A stretch of 64,000 nt of DNA from Chloropicon primus (GCA_023205875.1 CP060759.1:411501-475500); one strand, 5' to 3'. Positions 1 through 9,777 are shown, counted from the stretch's first letter. Notes: generated by a model from the letters alone, not told the origin. Numbers and translations: made by a program.

Positions 1-76
1 CCCTCCCTTTGTCCCTCGGACCTCCCACTACGCCGCCTCCGCCCTAGACTCACCTCCACAAAGGTCCCTCCCCTCG

Positions 77-109
77 GCTTTCGCTCGATTGGGTTCTCAG
101 CCTATTTGA
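77..109 (+). promoter_or_regulatory. Composite upstream element, 33 bp (box A + box B)
   Basis: Box A GCTTTCG lies at 77-83 and box B ATTTGA at 104-109. The spacing matches the other copies in this window (2127-2159, 32953-32985, 48968-49000, 58930-58962, 59112-59144). It ends 6 nt before the ATG of the first gene. Box B differs by one base from the ATTTGG seen at other sites, so this is the weakest of the six. Confidence 0.4.
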
Positions 110-115
110 ACCAAG

Positions 116-1263
116 ATGACAGGCGACACACGGACGATGGCGAGGAAAGCTTTCGAGGCGGTGATACTTTACGAGAACCTGTGCGAGGCCAAGAGAAAGC
201 TGGTGAGTCCAACAAACCTCTCATCCACCTCTCTCTCTCCAACTCTCTCTCCATCTCTCTCTCTCTCGTCCTTGCTTTGCCTGACGCTTGTTTGTTTGTT
301 GTTGTTCGAAAGGTGGAGCAGGTGGGTGACTGGGCACTGGAGGAGCTTCTGTTGCTGAGAGCGGAGGCGTACTTCACGAAGAAGCAGAAGCTCAAGATTC
401 AGCGATGCTTCCATCAGTGGGCGGAAGGCACCGCTTGTCTCTCCCACTCCGTGGAGGACTCATCGCAGGAGGAGGAGGAGGAGACTCGGACTGGGGTGGT
501 GGTGGAGGCTGAGGAGGTGGATCCCGCGAGGGTGACGAGGGAGGAGATCGAGGACGAGCTCGTGAGCGAGACTTTGAGGGCTCTGGAGGAGTGCGGAACG
601 GAGGAGGTGGACACGCGGCGACTTGTGGAAGTTATCGTCCAGATCCAGGAGGAAGAGAGGGAGAACGTGGAGGTCATGTCCACGGTGCAGTTCAACTTCC
701 AGCACGTGAACGAGGAGAAGATTTCGGTAATAACCAAGGGAAACGGCGGGCTCACGGAGAGGATCAAGCTGAGCCGGGCCATTCAGAACATGAAGATACT
801 GAGGTACAAGGCGGAGCTTCTTGGGATCGAGACCAGGGTCATCGATGAGACCCTGAGAGTCTTGGACTACCACCTTCTGCACCACCCCACCGCGGCTCCT
901 TCCTTCACGGGCTTGACCGCAAGGGACACGCCTGCTGGTGACAGCGGGGCCACGGCAGCCGAGTCCAAGATGAGGTCGATGAGCCAAACGGACTCGGGCA
1001 GGACCGTCTACGAGAGCGCGGGCTCGCTCGACTTCGACGGCGGGGGAGAAGCCAGCGAGGACACGTACAACAGCCACCTGAGGAGCAACATGTACGGCAT
1101 AACTTTCAACGGCGACTTGCTGGTGAGCGACGAGGACGACGACGTCTTCGAGTCCGAGACGCCCGAAGCGGAGCGCTTCGGAGTGAACCGGGCGAAGCAG
1201 CTGCTCCACAGCCTGCAGAACATGAAGGACGTCGGCAAAAGCCTGGACTACGACTACTTTTGA
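116..1263 (+). CDS. Hypothetical acidic coiled-coil protein, two exons
   Basis: I read the coding sequence as 116-202 joined to 313-1263, giving 345 residues. The first exon ends at a GTGAGT donor and the second begins after an AG at 311-312; the 29 codons of exon 1 join in frame. An in-frame start at 106 would use TTG, so I chose the ATG at 116. The protein is rich in Glu and Asp, with a helical N-terminus (residues 8-60), a Glu-rich stretch near residues 80-130, a helical segment around residues 195-230 and a Ser/Gly-rich acidic tail ending in DYDYF. I do not recognise a family. It is presumably soluble, since no membrane segment or signal peptide is visible. The element at 77-109 lies immediately upstream. 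Confidence 0.75.
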
Positions 1264-1797
1264 GCTCGGGTCCTTTACGAGGAGAAAGGGGAGAAGACGG
1301 CGGGGGTAGAAGGAAAAGGATAAGAAAAGAATAATATTATTACAGCGCAACAAACGTGCACATTATTGAGGCCCCCACTACACTGTTCGACGATCAAGCT
1401 GCGCGCGCGCGAGCGCCACGGAGCTCTGTGGAGGCGGAGGCGATCAGAGGACAAAGTGCGCGGAAAAGGCGTCAGCACAGAGCTCGAGACGAGGCGGAGG
1501 ACGGGGTGGGGTAAGACTTTTCGACCAAGCATGTAGTGTCCCCGAGTTATCTTGTCTCGGAAACTTCTGAATGCAGTCGCAAACACTTGTCGCACGTGTA
1601 AGCTGTGACCTTCCAGACTTTCAAAGTACCCTTAGAAAGGCGTATCTAACAGTGCATTGGCCAGCCCCGGCGCCGACCCTCTCTCTCTCCCCCTCAACCT
1701 TCGCCTCCTACTTTCTGTCACTCACCTGCAACGCTGCGAAGAAGAAGACGACCAAGACCAAGACCACGACCACTCGGCGGGCCACCGCGAGTCCCGC
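1264..1797. other. Convergent intergenic region without recognised gene
   Basis: This 534-nt stretch lies between the stops of the first gene and the uL30m gene and must hold both 3' UTRs. It contains a GC-alternating tract near 1400-1412 and a CT-rich tract near 1680-1720. Short open frames here show no family resemblance. I see no tRNA or snRNA signature. Confidence 0.6.
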
Positions 1798-2100
1798 TCA
1801 CTTCTCCTTGCTGGCTCCGTGCCGAACGACGAGGGGCTCCTTGATCTGCGCCCTCTCGCTCCGTTCCGCCACCTCGTCCTTGTACTCCTCGAGGGTCTTG
1901 ATGGACACCAGGTGAGACACTTGGTCGAGCTTGCCGCGCACGGACGGCGTGTTCGGCACGACGACCTGCTTACCCGACTTGGTCAGCTTCAACGTCTTAA
2001 GCGTCGCGAGGTGCAAATTCTGCTTCCCTGCGGTGCCCCTCACCAGCTTCACCACGAGGTGGTGTGCCAGCTTCCCTGCCTCCACCGCCGCACCACTCAT
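1798..2100 (-). CDS. MRPL30: Mitochondrial large-subunit ribosomal protein uL30m
   Basis: This is a 100-residue single-exon protein of the bacterial-type L30 family. Residues 25-60 contain the L30 core: a Leu/Lys-rich helix, then VVVPNTPSVRGKL and VSHLVSI, which match the usual 'VVxxNTPxxRGMxxxVxHLV' pattern. It should sit in the large subunit of the mitochondrial ribosome; plastids of green algae generally lack L30, so I prefer mitochondria. The start is the ATG at 2098-2100; a GTG codon just upstream is not needed. The C-terminal 35 residues, after LEEYKDEV, are a charged extension that bacterial L30 lacks. No separate targeting peptide is obvious. Confidence 0.85.
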   Translation of the reverse strand: MSGAAVEAGKLAHHLVVKLVRGTAGKQNLHLATLKTLKLTKSGKQVVVPNTPSVRGKLDQVSHLVSIKTLEEYKDEVAERSERAQIKEPLVVRHGASKEK

Positions 2101-2126
2101 CACGCCCTACCCAACTCAATTCGACA

Positions 2127-2159
2127 CCAAAACCTTCGTCCGACCCACCAATCGAAAGC
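2127..2159 (-). promoter_or_regulatory. Composite upstream element, 33 bp, for uL30m
   Basis: Read on the minus strand, GCTTTCG begins at 2159 and TTTTGG ends at 2127, a 33-bp span identical in length to the copies upstream of DDX49, EngA and the alpha/beta hydrolase. It lies 27 nt upstream of the uL30m ATG, so it may overlap the transcription start. Confidence 0.5.
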
Positions 2160-2225
2160 TCGCGGAAAGACCTTTCGAACGACACCTTCCTCGTTCCCCG
2201 AAACTCCCGACGTGGTTCCGAAAAT

Positions 2226-2257
2226 AAACGAACGAACGAACGAACGAACGAACGAAG
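2226..2257. repeat. AACG tetranucleotide microsatellite
   Basis: About seven tandem AACG/CGAA units lie in the uL30m-PHT4 divergent promoter. Confidence 0.85.
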
Positions 2258-2778
2258 CCGAGTCCCTGCCTCTCCCCAAGGCGTCTTTCAGGAAACCCGA
2301 GCGTCGTGTTATTTTAAGTGTCTTTTTTGGTACACTCATACCAACGCTCTCGAGAGGATAAGATGAAGATCCCTCGAAGGACGGGGACTGACGGAGGTGG
2401 AGTGAGTGGTGGTCGTGTGATTGAGGGAGGTCGTAGCCGAGGTCGAGGGAGGGAGAAGGAGAGGGGGTTGTGGTTGGAAGCTTCGCCTCTTCCTTCTCTT
2501 TCCAAAGATACCTTTGTTGAGGGGAGAGGTGGGAGGGGGAAGGTTCCAGCCTTGGAAAGGGCACAGGGAGAGGCTGCGGCAGGAGGGGGTGAGGGAGAGG
2601 GTGGGGGAGGGGAAGCGGGAAGCAGGGGAAGCGGGGGAGCGAGGGGGCGTTTGATTTGTGGGTGAGTTTGTATTTACGTGGTCCCGCAACCGATTGGGTC
2701 CCGTGACGCTGGCCTTATTTGGCGAGGAGGAAGGGTGGGGGGAGAGGAGGAGGAGGAGGTGTTCGTTGGGAAGGGGGC

Positions 2779-4422
2779 ATGGTGACGAGCTCGTCTCGGT
2801 GCAGGGTGCATCATAGCTCGGAGTTGGGACAGCTAACGGGTGGGAGGAGGAGAGGGAGCTCGAGGGAGGTGACAAGGCATGAGGCGACGGGGTCGCGGGC
2901 GGGGGGCCAGAGGGCTGCGACGGCGGAGAGGCCGAGCCCCCTCCTGGTCTGTGGCGCGGGGGGGCGTCCGGGGTCCTTCCAGTGCGCCCGCGCCCGGGTG
3001 TTGGACAGCGGGAGCGACGATTTCTTCAGATCGAGCGACGGAACGGCGGCGGGGTCATCGTACTATTACAGAAGGAGCGACCGGGAGTTGAGGAACCAGG
3101 GGAGGGGAGGGGGGGTCGGGACGACGGAGGGCACGGCCGGCGGGTGCAGCGCGGTGCAAAGCAGCAGCGGGAAGGGTTGGAGGCTCCAAATATTCATCGT
3201 TGGCACCGCGATGCTTCTGTGCAACTTGGACCGCGTCGCGATGGGAATTCTCGCGGTTCCCCTGATCCAGGAGTTCAGCCTGAGCATGACGGAGCTTGGC
3301 GTGCTTCAGTCCAGCTACCTTTGGGGGTACCTGGTCGGCCAGATCCCGGCGGGGCTCGCGTCGGACAAGTACGGAGGCGTCGAGGTCATGCTGGTGGGCC
3401 TTCTCGTGTGGTCCCTCGCGACCTGCGGGACGGCCCTCGCAAAGTACGCGGCCGCCCCCCTGACAATCGCGATCGCGTCTCGGGTGCTCATGGGCTTGGG
3501 CTCCTCCGTGGCGCTGCCCGCGGTGGCCGCCACGGTCGCCAAGGAGGTCCCCGCGAACCAGAGGGCGAGGTCGACGACCATCTCGTACGCCCTGTTCAAC
3601 ATTGGCAACGTGGTGGCCAACTTGTGCACGCCGTACGTCAGCGAGTTCCTGGGGTGGCACTGGTCCTTTGCGATCTACGGCGCTCTGGGCGTGGTGTGGA
3701 CCGCGGTGTGCTTCTACCTGCTGAGGGGGGCCAGGGCGAGGAGGCAAAAGTCCGCGGTGACCCTGAAGGAGCTCCACGCGGAGCCTCCCAAGAAGCCGGT
3801 GAACATCCTCCAAGCCGTCAGGAAGAAGAAGCTGTGGGCGCAGCTTTTGATTCTTGCGTACTGCCACAGCACCATCGGCCTGGGGTACTTCACCCTGCAG
3901 TCCTGGATTCCAGCCTTCATGGCCAAGGACTTGGGAATCGTTTCCCTCAAGGTGGCAGGGCTGTGCACCGCCCTGGTCTGGCTGGCCACCGCCTTCAACA
4001 CGGCCTTCGTCGGCGTGGTCGCCGACAAGCTTTTGAGCAAAATAGAGTTTTGGAAGGTTCGCAGGATAGCCATGACGATCTCGACCATCATCCCTGCGGC
4101 CTGTTTTTTTGTTCTGTCGACGACGAGCAACCCACTCGTTGGGGTTTTTTGCATCCTGATTGGATTGGTCTCGTGGTCCTTCGACTACGCGGGTTTCCAC
4201 CCCTATATCGTGGAGGTGTCGGGCAAGTACTCTGGCACCGTCCTCAGCTTCACCAACAGCGCGGGCGTCATCGCCGGAATCGCCGGGAACATTGCCACGG
4301 GCTACCTTGTTGGCCTCGAGGGCAACTTCACGAGAGTGTTCAGGATCCTGGCAGGGGTCTACTTGCTCTCTTGCATTCTCTGGAACCTCACCATGAAGGG
4401 CGAGAAGCTCGAACTCGTGTAA
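2779..4422 (+). CDS. PHT4-type (SLC17-like) organellar anion/phosphate transporter
   Basis: This 547-residue major-facilitator protein has about twelve membrane segments starting near residue 140. The first membrane block contains LLCNLDRVAMGI followed by SSYLWGYLVGQIPAG and a GLxxDKYGG loop, a pattern typical of plant PHT4 (ANTR) carriers related to animal SLC17 proteins. Family members move phosphate, ascorbate or other anions across plastid or Golgi membranes; the substrate cannot be read here. The ATG at 2779 is the first in frame, and the 130 residues before the first membrane segment are Ser-, Arg- and Gly-rich and poor in acidic residues, as expected of a plastid transit peptide. An apparent longer frame to 2719 starts with TTG. 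The coding region is uninterrupted. Confidence 0.85.
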   Translation: MVTSSSRCRVHHSSELGQLTGGRRRGSSREVTRHEATGSRAGGQRAATAERPSPLLVCGAGGRPGSFQCARARVLDSGSDDFFRSSDGTAAGSSYYYRRSDRELRNQGRGGGVGTTEGTAGGCSAVQSSSGKGWRLQIFIVGTAMLLCNLDRVAMGILAVPLIQEFSLSMTELGVLQSSYLWGYLVGQIPAGLASDKYGGVEVMLVGLLVWSLATCGTALAKYAAAPLTIAIASRVLMGLGSSVALPAVAATVAKEVPANQRARSTTISYALFNIGNVVANLCTPYVSEFLGWHWSFAIYGALGVVWTAVCFYLLRGARARRQKSAVTLKELHAEPPKKPVNILQAVRKKKLWAQLLILAYCHSTIGLGYFTLQSWIPAFMAKDLGIVSLKVAGLCTALVWLATAFNTAFVGVVADKLLSKIEFWKVRRIAMTISTIIPAACFFVLSTTSNPLVGVFCILIGLVSWSFDYAGFHPYIVEVSGKYSGTVLSFTNSAGVIAGIAGNIATGYLVGLEGNFTRVFRILAGVYLLSCILWNLTMKGEKLELV

Positions 4423-4712
4423 ATATATCCTGATCATTAATCCGTTATCGTCATCGAAGTCACCAAAGCATCTTTCCGGGGAGGACGCTCTATGTGGAGG
4501 AAGGATCAGGAGCAAAAGGCGACCTATCCGCCCCACCAATCACCCCCTCCCCATCCTCCTCCTCCTCCCTCCTCCTCAACCTTCACCACCATCATCCATC
4601 TCAACCCACTTCTCAATCTGCAACTCACTTTTTTCGTTCGGACTCGACGCCCTCGAGCTCGTCGTCATAAGGGGACGGACGGACGGGAAGAAGACGTAGA
4701 CCGCGACCCAGC
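4423..4712. other. Intergenic: PHT4 3' end and SEC12 promoter
   Basis: The PHT4 stop codon overlaps a TGTAA (GTG TAA A). The rest is CT-rich on the + strand (4520-4620) and forms the SEC12 5' region. No gene is seen. Confidence 0.5.
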
Positions 4713-5954
4713 ATGGCGCCACCCCCTCCCGCGAGGAAGTATGGCCACCCGCTCTTCTTTTGTACCTTCACGGACAGCGCCGAGGGCTCTCAAGTGGTCC
4801 TCGGTGGCGGTGGAGGAGCTTCGTCCACTGGCGTGGCCAACAGGTTGCTCCTCGTTCCGGTCCAACCCAACGACGCCGTCAAGGGCGGCCCTCACAAGGA
4901 CCAGCTTAAGTCCGACCCCGCGAGCGAGCTCCACACGGGAGACATCACGACGGTCAGCGGCACTTGGGTCCAGAACAAGCCGTACTTCGTTGCTGTTCTC
5001 TCCGGTGGAGCTGGACTGAGCAAGTACAAGCTTGGGAAGGGAGCGGACGGGAAGGAGGAGTTCCGCGAGGTTGAGGTTGACGGGGGGAAGGCCGAGAGCT
5101 TCAAGCAGGCGGAGATCAAGACGGTGGCGTCCAATGCGAGCGGAACCCGCATCGCTGTTGGGTACAACACGGGCAAAATTGTGATTTATGACACGGAGAC
5201 CATGGGGGAGATCAGGAGCTTCGACCCCGAGAAGCACGAGGACGTTTTGCCTCCAAAGGGGGGGATCATGAACTTGTGCTACTCTCCCTGCGGCGGGAAG
5301 ATTTTGGTGGTCAAGGACAGCGGCGTCGCCTTTGTCTGGGAGAGCGGTGCCGGTGCGCCTGCCTCGCCCTCGAAGAAGAAGAAGAAGCACAGCAAGGACA
5401 AGAAGAGCAACAGCGGCAGCGCAGGAGGTGGCGCGACGGTGGTGAAGTTTCCGCAGGATCTCGGCACGTTCAGGGGGTGCTATGCATTCCAGGGGGGTGA
5501 TGGGAAGCCTCTCTTCTGCTTGGGGGTCAACTGCAAAGACAGGAAGAGCCGCGTGTCGACTTGGAGGATTGCGGGAGGCAGCCACGCCGCAAGGCAAGTC
5601 TTCCGGTACGCCCACGGCGCCGCCATGACCGCCCTCGCTGGGCATTCTGGCGAGGCCACTGGAAACAGGCTGGTCGCGACGGCCAGCTCCGAGGGTGACG
5701 TCTGCGTGTTTTCCGCGGGAGAAAGCAGCCTGACGGCCCTGCACCGCGTCTCAAACGCTCACATGATTTTCGTCACCGACTTGTCTTTTTCCCGAGACGG
5801 GAGGCGCCTTGTGTCCGTGTCCGCAGACGCGGGCGCGAGGATCACGTGCGTGACGAGATCTGCCAAGCAGATCGCGATGCAGCGCCACATTCTCTTGGCC
5901 CTTCTTCCGCTTTTGGTCGCCCTCATCATCGCGCTTGTGAGGCAATTGCTGTAA
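4713..5954 (+). CDS. SEC12: SEC12/PREB-like guanine-nucleotide exchange factor for SAR1
   Basis: This 413-residue protein has WD40-type beta-propeller sequence and a single hydrophobic segment at the very C-terminus (about residues 390-412, ILLALLPLLVALIIALV). That is the arrangement of SEC12/PREB, the ER membrane exchange factor that loads SAR1 with GTP to start COPII coat assembly. Near residues 30-48, GGGGASSTGVANRL matches the 'GGGGA.KTG..N' K-loop stretch of yeast Sec12 and PREB. A Lys-rich linker (KKKKKHSKDKK) near residues 223-233 is a local insertion. The start is the ATG at 4713. The gene is convergent with the MFS gene, with 87 nt between stops. Confidence 0.88.
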   Translation: MAPPPPARKYGHPLFFCTFTDSAEGSQVVLGGGGGASSTGVANRLLLVPVQPNDAVKGGPHKDQLKSDPASELHTGDITTVSGTWVQNKPYFVAVLSGGAGLSKYKLGKGADGKEEFREVEVDGGKAESFKQAEIKTVASNASGTRIAVGYNTGKIVIYDTETMGEIRSFDPEKHEDVLPPKGGIMNLCYSPCGGKILVVKDSGVAFVWESGAGAPASPSKKKKKHSKDKKSNSGSAGGGATVVKFPQDLGTFRGCYAFQGGDGKPLFCLGVNCKDRKSRVSTWRIAGGSHAARQVFRYAHGAAMTALAGHSGEATGNRLVATASSEGDVCVFSAGESSLTALHRVSNAHMIFVTDLSFSRDGRRLVSVSADAGARITCVTRSAKQIAMQRHILLALLPLLVALIIALVRQLL

Positions 5955-6041
5955 ACTAAAAGCTTTTGGATTATTATTAATATATGGACACACACACAAC
6001 ACAGAGAGAGAGAGAGAAAGAGAGCTTACAAGCGACGACCC

Positions 6042-7385
6042 TCAAGTCTCGGGCCTCAGCTCCCGATAGGCCGAAGCGAAAAAGCCGGCGATCGTCAACG
6101 CAAGGCACAGCAAGGTTGAGAAGAAGGCACTCCTTCCGATCATGGAGTAGCCTTGCGTGCCGAAGAGCGCCGCGAGGAAGAGCCCGATCTGCAGACCGAT
6201 CCCATTCACGGTCTGCAGCAAGATTCGTCTCTGTTCGTCGACCTTCGTGGTCAGACTGGCCGCGCAAGAGCTTATGACGCTCACCGCTGGCATGATAAGC
6301 AACCCGCCGATCGTGAACAGGACGATGGCTGCCTTGCCTGCGGGCCGCACAAAAAAGAAGGGGAAGGAGGCCACAAGAGCGCAGAGCCCCCAGAGAATCA
6401 AGATTCTGTCCCCGCAGCGGTAGCTCAAGTAGGCCGCAGCCCCGTTCGCCATCAGAATGGAGCTGAGAATCGACCCCAGGTAGAACCCACTTTCAGTCGC
6501 GCTGAACCCCCACTCCTCCTCGGCGATTGTGGTGGTCGCCAGCTCGAAGCTTCCATCCAGGAACGCGGGCAACGTTGTCAGCACCACCACGGCTATGTGA
6601 ACGAGCTTCAGCCTTTCCCTCCTCGCCTTTGCCTTCGACGCCCCCCCTTCGGTCCCCGAGGCACTCTTCGGAAATGCTGGCGCGGCCAGCACCATGCAGA
6701 GAAAGAGGAAGAAAACGACGCCCATCGCGTACCCCGGAGCGGTCTTCTCGTTCCAGCGAAGGAGGCCCCGAACCTCCGCCTCGCCAAATAAGGCCAGCAT
6801 GGCCCCAACCATCGGACCCAAAGCGACTCCTGTGTAGACCGAGGAGTAGAGAATGGAGAGGTACATCGTGCGGTGCCGAGCCCCCACGCAGCTCCCAATA
6901 AAGCTGGGGCAGGTGAAGCTGTACGAGCAAACGCAAGCCGCGACGATTCTCCCCCCGATCGCCATCCACTGGGATCTGAACAGGCCCGCGGAGCCGTACA
7001 TGACGGAACCTACGAATCCAAGGACCGCCTGTACCGCGAACACGGTCTTGAAGCTCAAGAACGGCAGGACTGGCGTTACGGCAATAGAGACCAGATCCGC
7101 CCCTCCCACGATGAGCCCGGCGGTCATTGCCGGCGAGAAAGGCCCGTCCAGATCGTCCTCGGCATAGCTCAGAAGCGACGGGAGCACGATGCAGTACTGC
7201 AAGGCCGCGAAAAAAGCGGACGTGAAAACGATCAGGGAGTAGATGATCGGAGGGTGGACGTCCTCCCCCAGACTCGACTTCCCCGCCTCCACGGATAGCG
7301 CCCCTCCACCTTCCACCAGCAGGGAGACGTCCTCCTCCTCGTCCCCCTCCACCGCAACGGGATCATTCCCCCCGTCCCACGCCAT
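6042..7385 (-). CDS. Major facilitator superfamily protein, MFSD8/CLN7-like
   Basis: This is a 447-residue MFS protein with an acidic N-terminal tail of about 45 residues (EGDEEEDVSLL) before the first of about twelve membrane segments. The order of segments, the early LPSLLSYAED stretch and the central hydrophilic loop (around residues 233-260, Gly/Lys/Arg-rich) resemble the lysosomal MFSD8/CLN7 and SPX-MFS groups, but I could not identify a decisive substrate motif. The di-leucine-like SLL in the acidic tail could act in endosomal or vacuolar sorting; this is inference. The start is the ATG at 7383-7385. No transit peptide is evident. Confidence 0.7.
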   Translation of the reverse strand: MAWDGGNDPVAVEGDEEEDVSLLVEGGGALSVEAGKSSLGEDVHPPIIYSLIVFTSAFFAALQYCIVLPSLLSYAEDDLDGPFSPAMTAGLIVGGADLVSIAVTPVLPFLSFKTVFAVQAVLGFVGSVMYGSAGLFRSQWMAIGGRIVAACVCSYSFTCPSFIGSCVGARHRTMYLSILYSSVYTGVALGPMVGAMLALFGEAEVRGLLRWNEKTAPGYAMGVVFFLFLCMVLAAPAFPKSASGTEGGASKAKARRERLKLVHIAVVVLTTLPAFLDGSFELATTTIAEEEWGFSATESGFYLGSILSSILMANGAAAYLSYRCGDRILILWGLCALVASFPFFFVRPAGKAAIVLFTIGGLLIMPAVSVISSCAASLTTKVDEQRRILLQTVNGIGLQIGLFLAALFGTQGYSMIGRSAFFSTLLCLALTIAGFFASAYRELRPET

Positions 7386-7956
7386 GCGTTACCCTTCTGC
7401 TCCGGTTCTTCGCTCGTCGTCCACAAATCCTCACCAGAGCGTCATTTCAGGCCACCGAGGACTCGAACGAAAGAGAACCCGTCCATCCAACGGGGACCAC
7501 GAACCAAAATACTTCTTCCTCTGCACCTCCCCCCTCTAGTCGCCTCCCCTCGCTCCCCTCGCCCCTCGCCAACCAACGCCTCCTCTGTCCACAAGCTCGA
7601 GCCCGACTGGAGCTTCACAATCCTCGCACAGAATCCTCACCACGACGCCATTCTTCTCAATCAAGGGGTCTATGGAAAGCTCACGAGACGCATATTCGCC
7701 TCCGATACCTCCCTCCCCTCACACCTCCCTCCCCTCCGCACAACGCCGTCCTCCTTCCCCTTTCTTCCGATCGATCCCCTCCCGGCCTGCGTATATTTCG
7801 CATTACTATTTTGACATTCGGAGATGAAAACATTTTTGAAAATCGCGCGGCGGAGAAACGAAAGCCAAAGGTGTCGCCTTGGCCTTGGCCTTTGCATGGA
7901 TTGATCCATCGATTGGGAACGAGAGAGAGAGAGAGAGAGAGAGAGGCAGAGGAGGA
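7386..7956. other. Divergent promoter region between MFS and IFT74
   Basis: Minus-strand box-A-like CGAAAG sites occur at 7468-7474 and a GGAAAGC variant at 7674-7680, neither with a good box B. The end of the region, 7921-7945, is a GA tract in the IFT74 leader. No gene is supported. Confidence 0.5.
7921..7945. repeat. GA microsatellite in the IFT74 leader
   Basis: About 12 GA units end 12 nt before the IFT74 ATG. Translated upstream in frame it would give Arg/Glu repeats, which is why longer open frames appear here. Confidence 0.85.
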
Positions 7957-9777
7957 ATGTCTTACGACCGGCCAGCATCGCGAGGTTCGGCCCAACTTGG
8001 GTCGCAATATGGTGCCGGGTTTGGTGGAAGCCAAGGGGTGTCCAACGGTGGTGGGGTGCCTGGTACGGCGAGGCCAGGGTCTGGGTTCCGTAGGCTGGGG
8101 ACGGGAATGGGAACGGCGTTGCCACCGACGGCTGCAGGCTCGGGTGCTGTCTCCGGAGTTGGGGTTGGAGTGGGTCTGAACACGAGCGTGGTCGTGGACG
8201 ACCGTCCCGTGACGCAGCAGGGCATGGTGGGTTTGAATCCTGGAAAGTCTCTTGGGCCTTCGCGCCGCGTTCAGGACAAGTCCTTCTTCCTGTCGGAGCT
8301 GAGACAGAAGACCAAGGAGCTCACGGCGGTTGTCCAGGACATGACCGCGGAGGTTGACGAGTTCGAGAGGAACTCCAGCACTATGGTGGTGTTGAAGAAG
8401 AGGGAGGGCGAGTCCCAGGCCGCTGTCAAGGAGCTGCAGGGCAAGCTCGCGGACTTGAACATCATCTTGGACAAGGCGGGCACGGACACGCACCAGGAGG
8501 AGATCCAGGAGGAGTACCTGAAGCTCAAGGGGAAGAACGACATCGAGAGGAAGAGGCTGAACGCGGTGTTCACGGAGAGGTCGAACATGGAGCAGAGAAT
8601 CACGGAGGCCGAGTCTCAGATTGCGGGCCACAAGAGGAACATCGAGAACAAGCTGAACGAGCTTGCGCCGGCAAAGAGGAAGGAGTACCTGGAGCTCCAG
8701 GCGGAGAACGGGCAGCTTCAGCTGGAGAAGACCAGGCTTGAGAACGCTCTGCAGGCGATCAACGAGGACATCCTCACCTCGAGGCAGGAGATCAGCGTGG
8801 ACCACAACAAGAGGCAGGCCCTTCACCTCACGGAGCAGAACGTTCACATCTCGGAGAGAAAGTTTGAGCTGGAAGCTGCGGAGAACAAGCTCAACTTGGA
8901 CCCCGAAGAGCAGCAGAAGGAGCTCGTGTACAAAATAAGGCAGGACAAGGCAGACATTGGGCGGTTGGACGAGCAAGCTGCGGCCCTGAGAACGACCATC
9001 AATCGCTTGAAGGGAATGTTCGACAGTTTTGGCCTCGACAAGGAAGGGAGGGCAGACAACGGCGCCGTCAGTTACTCTGACCTGAAGAGGAGAAAGCAAA
9101 AGCTCGAGAAAATGATTGACAACTTGATGACGGACATGTCGGATGGAAAGACAAGACTCAAGGAGCAGAAGCAAAACATCGTTGGAACCCTGGAGAGCTT
9201 GGCGCACGCGGATCCAAAGGCCAGCACGGACACAGCGCTGTCAGACCTGCAGACGGAGCTTGATTACAAGCAGGTGCAGTACAAGAACTCCCAGCACACA
9301 AATGAGCAGCTCGAGAAAGAGCTTGAAGTGAGGAAGGACGAGCTCGGAAAGATCGACACGCTCGAGGACAAGATACAGAAGGAGGTCGACTCAATCCATG
9401 AGAGGATGGGCGTCTTCGAGAAGGAGATGTCAGAATTTCCTAACGGGGAGGAGCTCAAGGTGAAGGTGGACCAACTTCAGCAGGAACTGGAAAAGTGCCG
9501 CAAGAGGCTATTGGAGAGGAAGGACGTTCTCAACTCCGAGGTCTCGGAAAAGAAGAAAGAATACGAGGGGAAGCAGCACCACTTGAGCTCTCACCCCAAG
9601 TACATCACGTTTGAGAAGGAAGAAGTGAAGATGAGGAAGATGCACCAGGAGATATTCGCGTTGGAGGACTTCATCAAGCAGAAGGAATCCGAAACGGACT
9701 GCTCGCAACTTGCTGGGGACATCATCGAAGCGAGCAACCACGTCAACAGCATGATCAAGAAGCTGGTTCTTTTGTAA
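7957..9777 (+). CDS. IFT74: Intraflagellar transport protein IFT74 (IFT72/74)
   Basis: This 606-residue protein has the full length and layout of IFT74. The basic N-terminal 95 residues are Gly/Ser/Arg/Pro-rich (SRGSAQ, TARPGSGFRR) and include DRPVTQQGMVGL, which matches the RPVTQQGL block of animal and algal IFT74. The rest is nearly continuous coiled coil (SELRQKTKEL onward). In other species the basic N-terminus and the IFT81 calponin-homology domain bind tubulin, and IFT74-IFT81 form the core of IFT-B, carrying tubulin into cilia. The start is the ATG at 7957; the open frame further upstream is a GA repeat. The gene is uninterrupted and converges on ATAD3 with 87 nt between stops. Confidence 0.96.
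   Translation: MSYDRPASRGSAQLGSQYGAGFGGSQGVSNGGGVPGTARPGSGFRRLGTGMGTALPPTAAGSGAVSGVGVGVGLNTSVVVDDRPVTQQGMVGLNPGKSLGPSRRVQDKSFFLSELRQKTKELTAVVQDMTAEVDEFERNSSTMVVLKKREGESQAAVKELQGKLADLNIILDKAGTDTHQEEIQEEYLKLKGKNDIERKRLNAVFTERSNMEQRITEAESQIAGHKRNIENKLNELAPAKRKEYLELQAENGQLQLEKTRLENALQAINEDILTSRQEISVDHNKRQALHLTEQNVHISERKFELEAAENKLNLDPEEQQKELVYKIRQDKADIGRLDEQAAALRTTINRLKGMFDSFGLDKEGRADNGAVSYSDLKRRKQKLEKMIDNLMTDMSDGKTRLKEQKQNIVGTLESLAHADPKASTDTALSDLQTELDYKQVQYKNSQHTNEQLEKELEVRKDELGKIDTLEDKIQKEVDSIHERMGVFEKEMSEFPNGEELKVKVDQLQQELEKCRKRLLERKDVLNSEVSEKKKEYEGKQHHLSSHPKYITFEKEEVKMRKMHQEIFALEDFIKQKESETDCSQLAGDIIEASNHVNSMIKKLVLL

Larger units (their letters stand above)
2101..2778. other. Divergent promoter region between uL30m and PHT4 carrier
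   Basis: Besides the 33-bp element, this region has a tetranucleotide run (AACG repeated about seven times, 2226-2257). At 2497-2512 a TCTTTCCAAAGATACC stretch is nearly identical to the first half of the EngA element at 48968 but lacks the second box. The rest is a purine-rich stretch on the + strand (2370-2760). No separate gene is supported. Confidence 0.6.

Noticed and set aside
106-115. Upstream non-ATG starts for several genes (TTG at 106, GTG at 17756, TTG at 63445 and others)
   Set aside because: Nuclear genes normally start at ATG, and a good in-frame ATG lies just downstream in each case.
460-1353. Long minus-strand open frame (297 codons) opposite the first gene
   Set aside because: It is the antisense shadow of a GC-rich coding exon; it lacks domains and shows Leu/Val/Arg-rich composition typical of reverse-frame translation.
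1345-1600. Possible structured RNA in the gap after the first gene
   Set aside because: GC-rich alternation and stems are possible, but no known snRNA, SRP or RNase P signature and no T-run terminator is present.
2982-4433. A 483-codon + strand frame overlapping the PHT4 gene
   Set aside because: Arg/Gly/Pro-rich frame-shifted shadow of the transporter; the overlapping frame has clear membrane segments and family motifs.
3055-4539. 494-codon minus-strand frame opposite PHT4
   Set aside because: Antisense shadow; composition and lack of motifs argue against coding.
7681-9207. 508-codon minus-strand frame opposite IFT74
   Set aside because: Shadow of the coiled-coil coding sequence; Leu/Arg-rich with no family resemblance.
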